This document shows positions 7,404 to 15,086 of a DNA stretch of 15,186 nt, one piece after another (the stretch's first letter is position 1; each line of letters starts with the position of its first letter). Position numbers and translations under genes: made by a program. A model generated the notes under the pieces. That model had not been told where the DNA came from, did no database searches, and saw only the letters and a list, made by a program, of their open reading frames with translations. Source of the DNA: an uncultured Oscillibacter sp. (lineage in GTDB: Bacteria > Bacillota > Clostridia > Oscillospirales > Oscillospiraceae); contig CAJUDW010000016.1 of assembly GCA_910584995.1 (NCBI GenBank), positions 39,642 to 54,827 on the forward strand, in the 5' to 3' direction.

Positions 7404-7431
7404 TGGACTTTTTTCGAAGACGTGGTATCCT
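7404..7431 (+). promoter_or_regulatory. Possible promoter of the small ORF
   Basis: TGGACT (7404-7409), a 16-bp spacer and TATCCT (7426-7431), about 38 bases before the small ORF's ATG. Both boxes are imperfect, so confidence is low. The ORF could instead be read through from the regulator gene. Confidence 0.4.
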
Positions 7432-7468
7432 AACAGGCACAGTCATAAGTGAAAAGGAGGGGTGTTGC

Positions 7469-7558
7469 ATGTTTAGATGGTTTCAGGGGCTTGTCAGCAT
7501 CCGGCTTCAAGAGTTGAATCAGATCCACATCAAATTACACAATGACGCAAACCGTTAG
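7469..7558 (+). CDS. Putative 29-residue small protein
   Basis: Not a known family to me. The case for a real gene is the strong Shine-Dalgarno site AAAAGGAGGGG (7452-7462), 6 bases before the ATG, a possible promoter upstream, and a strong hairpin terminator 26 bases after the stop. The peptide begins MFRWFQGLVSIRLQELNQIH and ends in a polar stretch (K-L-H-N-D-A-N-R). It has no membrane segment or signal peptide, and could form an amphipathic helix. It could be a small regulatory or membrane-surface peptide, or the leader of a regulatory RNA. The opposite view, that it is a remnant of the decaying region next door, cannot be excluded. Confidence 0.5.
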   Translation: MFRWFQGLVSIRLQELNQIHIKLHNDANR

Positions 7559-7584
7559 GCCCCAAGCGTTTAAAATATGAATGG

Positions 7585-7627
7585 CTCCCGCTTTTCGATT
7601 AGAAATCTGAAAAGCGGGAGTTTCTCT
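7585..7627 (+). terminator. Rho-independent-type terminator after the small ORF
   Basis: A perfect 12-bp stem, CTCCCGCTTTTC (7585-7596) with GAAAAGCGGGAG (7609-7620), has further GATT/AATC pairing in the loop. TTTCTCTGTCTT follows. The stem is strong but the T tract is broken by C and G. Read on the minus strand there is no T tract, so it is not the end signal of the polymer operon. Confidence 0.7.
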
Positions 7628-7628
7628 G

Positions 7629-7746
7629 TCTTGAAAACCTTGCAGTGGCGGAGTTTTCAAGATCGTCGTATGATAAATTTGTACGACACCTCATCAAGCT
7701 TTGAGATAGTTAAAGTGCGGCAATCAGCTTTAATTGCCGCACTTTA
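7629..7746. repeat. Three further successive inverted repeats in the intergenic spacer
   Basis: TCTTGAAAAC (7629-7638) with GTTTTCAAGA (7653-7662), loop 14 nt. GTCGTA (7665-7670) with TACGAC (7682-7687), loop 11 nt. A perfect 14-bp stem TAAAGTGCGGCAAT (7711-7724) with ATTGCCGCACTTTA (7733-7746), loop 8 nt. None ends in a T run on either strand, so they are not typical terminators. They could be RNA structure downstream of the small ORF or DNA palindromes. Nothing identifiable follows in 7747-7875. Confidence 0.6.
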
Positions 7747-7875
7747 GTAGTGATCTGAACGGTCATTTGGTTGTTGTCCTTATGCGGGGTGGCCCTTAGG
7801 ATTCCTGCGGTTTTCTTCCTTGCCAGTAGAAATTTCTGACGTAAATCTGTATACGTCGATTTAATCAGCGCTTCC

Positions 7876-8859
7876 TTAAACAATCTTCACTTTCCATTCC
7901 AAGATGTCATGTTCGTTCAAGTATAGGCTCCGAATTAGGCTGAGATACCGATCTGCGCGCTGAAAATGGTCATTTCCTTCATGGATTGATGGGATCAACT
8001 GTCTGACCAGGAAGACAAACGCTGCTGCATAGAATTTGGATGTGTCTGTAAAACCGGAAAAAAATGTTTTTAGCTGCAGAAAATCGCGCTGGTAATTTTG
8101 GGGTTCTGAATGTAGCAGCAATTCATAGGTAAAAAAGGGCATATACTCAAAAATGTATGAATCTCGGTATCCAAAAGGATCTATGATTCGGACTCCGTTG
8201 GTATCCAAAAGGGCGTTTTTGAAATAGACATCACCGTGAAGCAGATATACTTCCTCTTCAGAAAAATGCTCATTGTAGACCGCCTTGGCTGTTTCCAGCA
8301 AATAAGAGATTAGTTCAGGATGATAGCCATATTTTTTAGAAAGCGGATACTCCCACTCTGCCTGCTCCAGTACGCCGAGAATTGCCGGTTCAAGATTGTC
8401 CAGAATAGAGATAGGTTGTCTATACTTCTTCATCTGGCGGAAAAGTCCTTCAATTGCGCCGGCATCGCGAGGATAGGAGATATACGTACCGGGAGTTACT
8501 TTTTCTAAAAGCATGGCATATTTTCCGGGAAATTCGTCCAATAGTGTACATTGGCAGTAGTTTTGCAGCGTTCGGAAAACATAGGATTCTTTATAATACC
8601 GCTCCTGTAAAAAAGGAGGATACAATTTGATGACAACGCTGCCGTACTTTGCAGAATGGCATTCCAGTACCAGGCCCATATAGGCGTCCGGATTGATGGA
8701 AAATCGGCTAATTGACCAGTGGGAAAAGAGAAGATCCAAATCTTCGTTCAATTCCGCATACCAGGCCTGCGCTTCTTCAGGGTTCATCATACTAAATCGT
8801 TGAAGCTGCTTTTCAAATTTCACGATTAACTCTTGAGGATTTTGCGTTCTATCATTCAT
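7876..8859 (-). CDS. APH(6)/hydroxyurea-type small-molecule kinase
   Basis: An ATP-dependent phosphotransferase of 327 residues with the protein-kinase-like fold of the aminoglycoside 6-phosphotransferase/hydroxyurea kinase family. Visible landmarks are the likely ATP-binding lysine in V-V-I-K-L-Y (K78), the catalytic loop L-L-H-G-D-V-Y-F-K-N-A-L (H208, D210, N215) and the magnesium site I-I-D-P-F-G (D227). The I-D-P-x-G form is characteristic of this branch. It is the last gene of the surface-polymer run, 18 bases after the flippase stop, with an AGAAAGG ribosome binding site. Its place suggests a role in making or modifying the polymer precursor, for example phosphorylating a sugar or alcohol. 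That is inference; drug resistance is not supported by the context. The substrate is unknown. Confidence 0.75.
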   Translation of the reverse strand: MNDRTQNPQELIVKFEKQLQRFSMMNPEEAQAWYAELNEDLDLLFSHWSISRFSINPDAYMGLVLECHSAKYGSVVIKLYPPFLQERYYKESYVFRTLQNYCQCTLLDEFPGKYAMLLEKVTPGTYISYPRDAGAIEGLFRQMKKYRQPISILDNLEPAILGVLEQAEWEYPLSKKYGYHPELISYLLETAKAVYNEHFSEEEVYLLHGDVYFKNALLDTNGVRIIDPFGYRDSYIFEYMPFFTYELLLHSEPQNYQRDFLQLKTFFSGFTDTSKFYAAAFVFLVRQLIPSIHEGNDHFQRADRYLSLIRSLYLNEHDILEWKVKIV

Positions 8860-8877
8860 AACGATGGCCTTTCTTTT

Positions 8878-10407
8878 TCAGCTTCTTCTGAGTTTAGACT
8901 GTACCAGCTGCGCTGCAATTCTCAATTCCTCACTACCTAAAAGTCTAAGCGCCAGGAAATAACAGATAAAACCCCATATGGTATCTGCTGTGAACTGGAC
9001 GGCAGGATGCGGAAAGTGTAAAAAGCGGCGAAATATCAACAGGGCTGTCAGCAAAAATATTCCTGCCAGAAACTGTTTACCAAGTTCCCAAAATAAAGGC
9101 CGTAGCCGCAGCGATGGCAAATATTTGTGTGCGTTCCATAATAGCAGCACCGCAGTAATAACAGAGGAAATGGCGGTCCCTAAAGCAATTCCTACTAAAC
9201 CCAGCCATCGGACAAACAGCAGGCTGAACATGATATTGCATCCGACGCCAACGGCGCTGTTCCGCATGGGTATTTTTGTATTTTGAACGGCATAAAATGC
9301 TCTTGTTAAAATATCGCGGATTCCAGCCCATGGGAACATGGGCGCATACCAGGATAATGCCAAAGCCGTATAGAAAACAGCCGTTTGATCAAAACTGCCC
9401 CGGGCATAAACTACACTTACGATATCCTTTGCGTCGATGACAGTGATACAAGAAATAGGAATCAGCACAAGAGAAAGGCCGCCAATACTCTGCAAAAGCG
9501 CTTTTCCAAATCCATCAGATTCCTCTGCGGCTTTAGCTGCAAGTGTCGGGTACAATGTTGTGGCAAGAGATGTAATAAAAACGCTGATTACAAATGCCGT
9601 CAAATTATTGGCATAGTTTAAAGCGGATAAAGAGCCCTCCGGAAGGGTAGAACCCAGGGCCTTATCTACAATATTGTTTATCTGTATAATACTGTTTCCT
9701 AGTAAAACCGGAAACGCCATGCGAAAAAGATGCCAGGTATCCCGGTGAAAAGGACTCAAGCCACGAATATAGGTAAAATGCCTGCAGCAACATAAAAGCA
9801 AAACGGCAACCTGTACAGCCATTCCCGCTATTACAGCTATCATCAAAAAAACCATATCGTGACCGTGGGTAAATAGGACGATGATGGCGATAATTGCCAT
9901 ATTGTGGGACAATGCAGCAATCTGAGCGGGCATGAAATGTTTTTTGGCATTCAGAACCGCACTCAGCATATATTGCAGCACTGTCAAAACGACTGTACCC
10001 ATAATCAGCCGGGTCAATACAATGGCAAGTTCCTGCTGCTTGCCAGAAAATCCCGGAGCAAACAACGGGACTAATAGAGGGGAGGCGGCTACCCCAAGTA
10101 CACCTAAAACGACACCTAACAGGGCCGACATACAGATCATCCTGGAGGCATAACGCTCGCTTATCTCCTCCCCTTTAGTTTCCCGTTTCTGAATATACAG
10201 AGAAGTGAAAGCCAGAGCAAGGCTGCTGCCCACTGCGGGGAAAAAGGTGTTCGGCATTCCTTCCGCAAAGAAGAATGCGTCGGTTTCCGCTGTGGCGCCA
10301 TAGTATGCAGCGATTAAAGCTTCCCGCACAAACCCTAAAAGTTTTACAAAAACCGCCAGAAGGGATACGCTGAGGGTCGCGCCCAAGAGGGAGTTACTTT
10401 TTTTCAT
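8878..10407 (-). CDS. MurJ/MviN-family lipid-linked precursor flippase
   Basis: A multi-span inner-membrane protein of 509 residues, the usual length for the 14-helix MurJ family of the MOP flippase superfamily. The N-terminus has the family signature G-F-V-R-E-A-L-I-A-A-Y-Y-G (25-37), then T-D-A-F-F-F-A, and the typical run of hydrophobic helices follows to the end. MurJ moves lipid II across the membrane. In a polymer cluster beside a polymerase-type gene, this paralogue more likely moves the lipid-linked repeat unit, taking the place of Wzx (inference). The start ATG lies 14 bases inside the end of the upstream polymerase-type gene, so the two are probably co-translated; its own ribosome binding site is weak. 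Whether it is the cell's only MurJ cannot be told here. Confidence 0.88.
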   Translation of the reverse strand: MKKSNSLLGATLSVSLLAVFVKLLGFVREALIAAYYGATAETDAFFFAEGMPNTFFPAVGSSLALAFTSLYIQKRETKGEEISERYASRMICMSALLGVVLGVLGVAASPLLVPLFAPGFSGKQQELAIVLTRLIMGTVVLTVLQYMLSAVLNAKKHFMPAQIAALSHNMAIIAIIVLFTHGHDMVFLMIAVIAGMAVQVAVLLLCCCRHFTYIRGLSPFHRDTWHLFRMAFPVLLGNSIIQINNIVDKALGSTLPEGSLSALNYANNLTAFVISVFITSLATTLYPTLAAKAAEESDGFGKALLQSIGGLSLVLIPISCITVIDAKDIVSVVYARGSFDQTAVFYTALALSWYAPMFPWAGIRDILTRAFYAVQNTKIPMRNSAVGVGCNIMFSLLFVRWLGLVGIALGTAISSVITAVLLLWNAHKYLPSLRLRPLFWELGKQFLAGIFLLTALLIFRRFLHFPHPAVQFTADTIWGFICYFLALRLLGSEELRIAAQLVQSKLRRS

Positions 10408-11890
10408 CTGTTTTGCTGTCTTCCGGCACAGCTGCCAGTTTCTCTGTTTTTTTCAAAGGGTCTGAAAATTCCTGAAAGGCAATGCCGTAACCCAGGCCGC
10501 CGAGGAATACCACTGAATCGCACAGTCTGTCGACGGTCATCGTCCTTATGGCAAAAGCCAGCAAAAACAAGAAATAATACCGAACCGCTCGGTCTTTCCA
10601 TCCCGCCTTTAGTAATTTGAAAAAGATGAAAAAGACCAATAACAGCATTGGGACGGTGCCGGAAAGCCCGGTGTCAGCAAACAATTCCAATAGGATGTTG
10701 TGCGGATAGAGTCCATATTTAAATTCGAACCGTCCGGGACCCATACCTGTCAGGGGAGAATTGAGGAATTCCTTTTGCCCTAACTTCAACAGTGTCCCGC
10801 GGTTGCCGATTTTCAACATTTCTGACGAGGATCCGGTTCCCGGCTCATCCTGATTTGCAGGCTGCTGTTCTGGGTGCGAACTGGTGACTTGCTGGTCTAT
10901 TCCGGCGTCAACCAATTCATCCAGCTTATCCTGGATTCCCTCTGTTTCACCGCGTGCGGTAATCAGCTGTCCCTGTTTTAAGCCCTCAAAGACCATATCC
11001 ATCCGGTGTACGGCGCTCATGGCCGGAGGTGCGTAGACAAAAATATTAAACAGCAGTACTGCCGCCAGAACGGAGGAAAGGATAAAGGCACGGCCCACAG
11101 GCTCCCGGTGAATCAGCTGTGATAATACAAACAATATGCAGAAACCAGCGATACCGACATAAGCGCCTCGGGTGCCGGAACCGATGATTGCGACCCAATA
11201 TATAGCGATAAAAATTGCGCGGAGCAGCTGAGGATGAGAGGCATTTTTATGGGTGATTGGAAGTTCCAGGGTCCCCCTGACAGAAAACTGTACAATATGG
11301 GCAAAAAGGAGGGGCATCGTCGTATAGGCAATCGTAGCATAACCAAACATGCCCAAATAAGGCGCAATGGTGTATGGAACCCGGAAAGGGTTGCAATTAA
11401 AAATAAGGCCGTTAAAATAAATCAGACCGGCAGGAAAGACGAAAAAACTGATTTTCTCCATCAGGGGAAAAAATTTTTGATCCGACCGGGAAACGGCTCC
11501 GTATACTCCCGCCAAAAAGGGGGATATAATGCAGGCAAAATATGTACAGTAGTCTTTCAAAATATCGTCAAGCCCAAATCTGGCAAGCCCGATGGCAAAA
11601 TAGCACCCGTAAAACAGCACGATAATACCAAGGCAGATCCAGAACCGTTTGGACAGCCTGGTATGCTTTACTGCTGAGAGGAAGGCCAGGCCGCAAAGCG
11701 CCAGGAAGATCAATTGTCCCAGAATAAATCCGTAAGTACGGACAGCGTTTTCCTGGTAGGCACAGCCGACATAAAAGAGCCCAAAATTCAAAAGAGGGCC
11801 AAACAGCAGGCTAATTGGCAGCAAAAAATCCTTGTGCGGGCTTTCCCAGATATCATCCAGCAGTTGTGAAAAACGGTGCGAAAGTTTCAT
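10394..11890 (-). CDS. O-antigen ligase/polymerase-type membrane protein (Wzy_C-like)
   Basis: A polytopic membrane protein of 498 residues with about ten or more hydrophobic segments. It matches the O-antigen ligase/Wzy polymerase superfamily: G-S-G-T-R-G-A-Y (237-244), R364 in I-G-N-R-G-T-L-L, and S-P-L-T-G-M-G-P-G-R-F followed by Y-P-H-N-I-L-L-E-L-F-A-D-T-G (395-408). The R, G-x-G and P-H-N features are the expected active-site landmarks of the large external loop. That loop includes an acidic, glutamine-rich stretch (about 305-355) that looks unstructured. The ribosome binding site GGAGG is 9 bases before the ATG. It overlaps the flippase gene downstream. The likely role is joining lipid-linked glycan units into a polymer or ligating them outside the membrane. 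Which of the two is not decided by sequence. Confidence 0.82.
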   Translation of the reverse strand: MKLSHRFSQLLDDIWESPHKDFLLPISLLFGPLLNFGLFYVGCAYQENAVRTYGFILGQLIFLALCGLAFLSAVKHTRLSKRFWICLGIIVLFYGCYFAIGLARFGLDDILKDYCTYFACIISPFLAGVYGAVSRSDQKFFPLMEKISFFVFPAGLIYFNGLIFNCNPFRVPYTIAPYLGMFGYATIAYTTMPLLFAHIVQFSVRGTLELPITHKNASHPQLLRAIFIAIYWVAIIGSGTRGAYVGIAGFCILFVLSQLIHREPVGRAFILSSVLAAVLLFNIFVYAPPAMSAVHRMDMVFEGLKQGQLITARGETEGIQDKLDELVDAGIDQQVTSSHPEQQPANQDEPGTGSSSEMLKIGNRGTLLKLGQKEFLNSPLTGMGPGRFEFKYGLYPHNILLELFADTGLSGTVPMLLLVFFIFFKLLKAGWKDRAVRYYFLFLLAFAIRTMTVDRLCDSVVFLGGLGYGIAFQEFSDPLKKTEKLAAVPEDSKTDEKK

Positions 11891-11936
11891 ACTCGGATAC
11901 CTCCATCCAGCCGCTATTTCAAAGCAGCGGCTATAT

Positions 11937-12602
11937 CTAATTTAGGGTATGCTTCCCGCGGTATTCCAGCAAAGCCTGCGCTTTTTCAAAATCTTCAGGG
12001 TAAGTAATTTTTTCAAAATAGGGAACGTCAAACTTTAAAAAGACCTTGGTTGTTTCTGGAAGCTGCTGGATGGACTCGGTGAACACGGAGTCACTTCGAA
12101 AGTGCCGGTCGATCAGGGGGAACCGGAATCCTTGGGGGGGATTCATCGTGTAATACTGCTCCCGGTCCAGCACCCATGTACCGTGTTTTGCTATGGTGTC
12201 AATCATTTTTTTTGCGCAGCTGATCGCCTCATATTCATCCAGCAGATCGAAAACGTCATCCACAACGCTTTCCATCAGAAACGGGCGGACCGCCTCCACG
12301 ACGACCAGTTTTTCACAGGAGGAATGATCCCGTATATAATCAAACCCATTCCTTTTGGACTGGTTCAGGACTTCGCCGCCCGCTGTGACATCTACCCCGT
12401 ACTGGCGAAGTAAATCATGGTAGGCAGGAGCTGCTACCACAAGGATAGCATCAGCTTTGCGGGAGCGTTTGCATGCTTCAATGACATAAGCAACCACTGG
12501 TTTTCCCATGAGCAGCTGATATTGCTTCGGAGTGTCTGCCCCAAAACGCTGCCCGGTTCCTCCGCAGGTAATCATGATAATATTTTTATCTGTTTTTTTC
12601 AT
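11937..12602 (-). CDS. IspD/TarI-family cytidylyltransferase
   Basis: Nucleotidyltransferase of about 221 residues that joins CMP from CTP to a polyol or similar phosphate. Visible motifs: G-G-T-G-Q-R-F-G (14-21), P-K-Q-Y (25-28), G-G-E-V-L-N-Q-S-K-R-N-G (75-86) and V-E-A-V-R-P-F (102-108). The last is odd: most IspD and TarI proteins have H-D before the A-x-R-P, here V-E, so the metal-binding aspartate is replaced by glutamate. Start: GAAGGA (12610-12615) is 7 nt from the ATG at 12602; ATG 12605 and TTG 12617 are alternatives. It lies just after the TagF-type transferase, pointing to supply of a CDP-polyol (for example CDP-ribitol or CDP-glycerol) rather than isoprenoid synthesis. No reductase such as TarJ is in the window, so the product is uncertain. 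Confidence 0.82.
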   Translation of the reverse strand: MKKTDKNIIMITCGGTGQRFGADTPKQYQLLMGKPVVAYVIEACKRSRKADAILVVAAPAYHDLLRQYGVDVTAGGEVLNQSKRNGFDYIRDHSSCEKLVVVEAVRPFLMESVVDDVFDLLDEYEAISCAKKMIDTIAKHGTWVLDREQYYTMNPPQGFRFPLIDRHFRSDSVFTESIQQLPETTKVFLKFDVPYFEKITYPEDFEKAQALLEYRGKHTLN

Positions 12603-12642
12603 CATACCATCCTTCAAAATTTAAATATCCAGAGGTTTATTG

Positions 12643-13830
12643 TCATAACCGGTTGCAGATCTCATCTACAATCACTTCGCTGGCATGACCGGCATATGGA
12701 GCGAACTCCTGATGGAAGGCTCTGGTTGCCTGAACGCATTTCTCACGATCCATCGTCAGAATATGTTCCAGCAGTGCATCCTCATTACGATCTAAAGGAC
12801 ACGGAAGCTTTTTTTCCAGATCCCAATAAAACCCGCGCTTTTCTGAAAACTCCTCAAAATCATACGCAAAGCAGAATATGGGACGATCCAGAATAGAATA
12901 ATCAATGTATGTGCTAGAATAGTCTGAGATCAGAACGTCGGTGATAATATACAAATCATTTAGGCACGCATATTTGGAAACATCCCTGACAAATTCATTT
13001 TCCTTTAGTTTGAGCGCCGCCGAAACTCCGTAATGGGCACGGATCAGCAAGACATATTGATCACCCAGTAAACGCTCCCATTTTGTCAGATCCATCGGCG
13101 GAGCAAGGCACATCTCCTTATGTTCGTCAAATAGATATTCCCGGTAAGTAGGGGCATAAAGGATAACCTGCTTGTTTTCCGGAATCCGGAGCCGCCGCCG
13201 GATGGCTTTAATTTCGCTGTCTGTGTAACGGAACAGGGAATCATTTCTCGGAGCGCCGCACAGAAGAATGGATTCCTTTGTGGTGTGAAAAACCCGCTGA
13301 TAGTTATCACGGTCTAGTTCGCTCTGTGCGCATCGAATTGTTCTGTCGTCTAAAGCGCCTTTATGCCGTGCATGCCATTTGCCGCCAATTGCATTCTGGT
13401 TTTCCTCCCCACAGGCTTTCTTCAGCGATGATCCATGCCAAGTTTCTACATAGAGCGTCCCTCTCCGCCGCAGCCCAATCCCCCTGTCCATGCCGGAGTT
13501 GCTGACCCAGACCCGGCTGAATAACAGGGCATGAAAAAAGGCGGGCGTATCAATCCTAACTTTCTCACCGCGCGGCAGTTTAAATTTGTCCGGATCTACA
13601 AGCGCCCAAATCAATGTCCAATCAGAAAATTCTGGTCTTTTGCAGATTTCCTGATAAATGGCTCCGGGACTATCGTCCATATTCCGGCCACCGAAGGAAG
13701 AAAACAGCATAGTTTTTGGGCGTATTGGAACAAAGAGGCCCCAGATGCGCAAAAGAAGCCGTACAAGTCCCCAGGCAAGATTCACAAAAAAGGGATGGGT
13801 TTTCAGGAAATTAATCAAATGCAAACGCAT
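12643..13830 (-). CDS. CDP-glycerol glycerophosphotransferase-family protein (TagB/TagF-like)
   Basis: A 395-residue transferase of the teichoic-acid polymerase family, which moves glycerol- or ribitol-phosphate from a CDP carrier to a membrane-bound acceptor. Landmarks: a hydrophobic N-terminus (about 13-35) suited to membrane contact, E-T-W-H-G-S-S-L-K-K (129-138), G-A-P-R-N-D-S-L (192-199), I-L-Y-A-P-T-Y-R (223-230), I-R-A-H (263-266), and I-S-D-Y-S-S-T-Y-I-D (301-310) followed by D-R-P-I-F. These contain the histidines and the S-D-Y-S-S site that binds the CDP phosphates. The length fits the single-domain TagB-like members. It starts 9 bases after the glycosyltransferase stop; an AAAGGAG site overlaps that stop, 12 bases from the ATG. 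Together with the cytidylyltransferase it implies a polymer bearing polyol phosphate. Confidence 0.88.
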   Translation of the reverse strand: MRLHLINFLKTHPFFVNLAWGLVRLLLRIWGLFVPIRPKTMLFSSFGGRNMDDSPGAIYQEICKRPEFSDWTLIWALVDPDKFKLPRGEKVRIDTPAFFHALLFSRVWVSNSGMDRGIGLRRRGTLYVETWHGSSLKKACGEENQNAIGGKWHARHKGALDDRTIRCAQSELDRDNYQRVFHTTKESILLCGAPRNDSLFRYTDSEIKAIRRRLRIPENKQVILYAPTYREYLFDEHKEMCLAPPMDLTKWERLLGDQYVLLIRAHYGVSAALKLKENEFVRDVSKYACLNDLYIITDVLISDYSSTYIDYSILDRPIFCFAYDFEEFSEKRGFYWDLEKKLPCPLDRNEDALLEHILTMDREKCVQATRAFHQEFAPYAGHASEVIVDEICNRL

Positions 13831-13839
13831 GAAAAAATT

Positions 13840-15042
13840 TCACTCCTTTGTATCAGGCAAATCAATTGCTTTTGTCAATACCTGATAGGTAATTTTCCGA
13901 TCAAACCGTTCTTGTGCGCACTTCCGGGCATTTTGGCCCATTTCCCGACGGAGTTCAGGATCATTTATCAATAAAGCCAGCTTTTCTGCGAGATCTTCTG
14001 CGCCGCCACAGCGGCAGTTGAATCCCATCTTGTACGTTTCCACTAAATTACGATATTCCGGACATTCCTGTGTGCTGATTACCGGAAGCCCCGATGCGGC
14101 GTAATCAGCATGTTTGTTGATAATACTCTGTGCCGCGTTAGGAACAATGGGATTGACCACGATGTCACAGGAAGAGAGTACTCCACACATCTTGTCATAG
14201 GACAGTTGGCCGCAGAACTTGGCATCCACTGCGTTTTCCCTGGCATACCGCTTAAATTCTTCCGCGCGGGGCCCAGTGCCCATAATCATAAATTTGGGGG
14301 GCGTAATGCCTTTCTCTCGAAGCAGCACAAGGGCGTCAAATACACAGATGAGGTCATAACTGCTGCCCAGCGTCCCGCAGTATCCAAGCCATAATTCTCC
14401 CTCCGGCTTGTCCAAAACAGGGTTGGCCCGCACGTTGGAATCAAAATTTTCAAGACGTGTTCCCAGGAAAACGCAGGCTCCGCTTGCGCACTTTTTATTT
14501 ACGGAGAGGGCACGATCTATGTAAGTCTGCGATACTGCGCAGACGGTATCCGCCGCCTGATAAATGCGATCAGCCATACGGCGGAACGGCGCAAACAGCA
14601 GCGCACTAATAACCGGAATCTGGAAGATCATTTCAAAGCCTTCCGGCCAAAGATCCTGCACGTCAATCACAAAGCGGACATTGTTTTTGCGGGCATACTT
14701 CGCCGCCTCCAGCGGGGCGGTAAGAGAAGGAACCGCACAGTAAATAACGTCCGGTTTTTTGCGGTTTTGCAGATATTTGGCTACGCGCTTTCCAAAACTA
14801 TAATGGCTGGCAAACCGGCGCAGACATACGTTCTTGGGATAGCCGTTTTCATGAATTAAGGTAATCTTAAAAGGGTATCCCGGCAAAAAGCTATCCCGAT
14901 GTGTTTTTTTAATGTGAAAAAAATCACTGGTAATGAGTTCGACATTGTGATTTTCCGCCAGCAACTTTGCAAGATATAAAAAACGTCCGTTATCCTTTTC
15001 AGAAAAATCCCCGCAGAAATTGGCTAGTATTACAATATCCAT
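13840..15042 (-). CDS. Glycosyltransferase family 4 (GT-B fold)
   Basis: A 400-residue cytoplasmic, retaining-type glycosyltransferase likely to add a sugar to a lipid-linked glycan. The acceptor half begins M-D-I-V-I-L-A-N-F-C-G-D and contains V-I-D-V-Q-D-L-W-P-E (125-134), a mark of the WbuB/FnlC-like branch. A hydrophobic patch (143-152) may help membrane contact. The donor half starts at about 218 with L-G-Y-C-G-T-L-G, followed by F-M-I-M-G-T-G-P (251-258), and the nucleotide-sugar region I-N-K-H-A-D-Y-A-A-S-G-L-P-V-I (308-322). The last differs from the usual E-x7-E pattern. An AAGAAGAG site precedes the ATG. The donor sugar and acceptor cannot be told from sequence. Confidence 0.88.
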   Translation of the reverse strand: MDIVILANFCGDFSEKDNGRFLYLAKLLAENHNVELITSDFFHIKKTHRDSFLPGYPFKITLIHENGYPKNVCLRRFASHYSFGKRVAKYLQNRKKPDVIYCAVPSLTAPLEAAKYARKNNVRFVIDVQDLWPEGFEMIFQIPVISALLFAPFRRMADRIYQAADTVCAVSQTYIDRALSVNKKCASGACVFLGTRLENFDSNVRANPVLDKPEGELWLGYCGTLGSSYDLICVFDALVLLREKGITPPKFMIMGTGPRAEEFKRYARENAVDAKFCGQLSYDKMCGVLSSCDIVVNPIVPNAAQSIINKHADYAASGLPVISTQECPEYRNLVETYKMGFNCRCGGAEDLAEKLALLINDPELRREMGQNARKCAQERFDRKITYQVLTKAIDLPDTKE

Positions 15043-15086
15043 TTACTGTCTCTTCTTTCTGTTCAGAGTGAATTTTGCTGATGGTC

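Noticed and set aside
7585..7746. CRISPR array or tandem repeat
   Set aside because: The repeats are different inverted pairs, not direct repeats of one unit with spacers.
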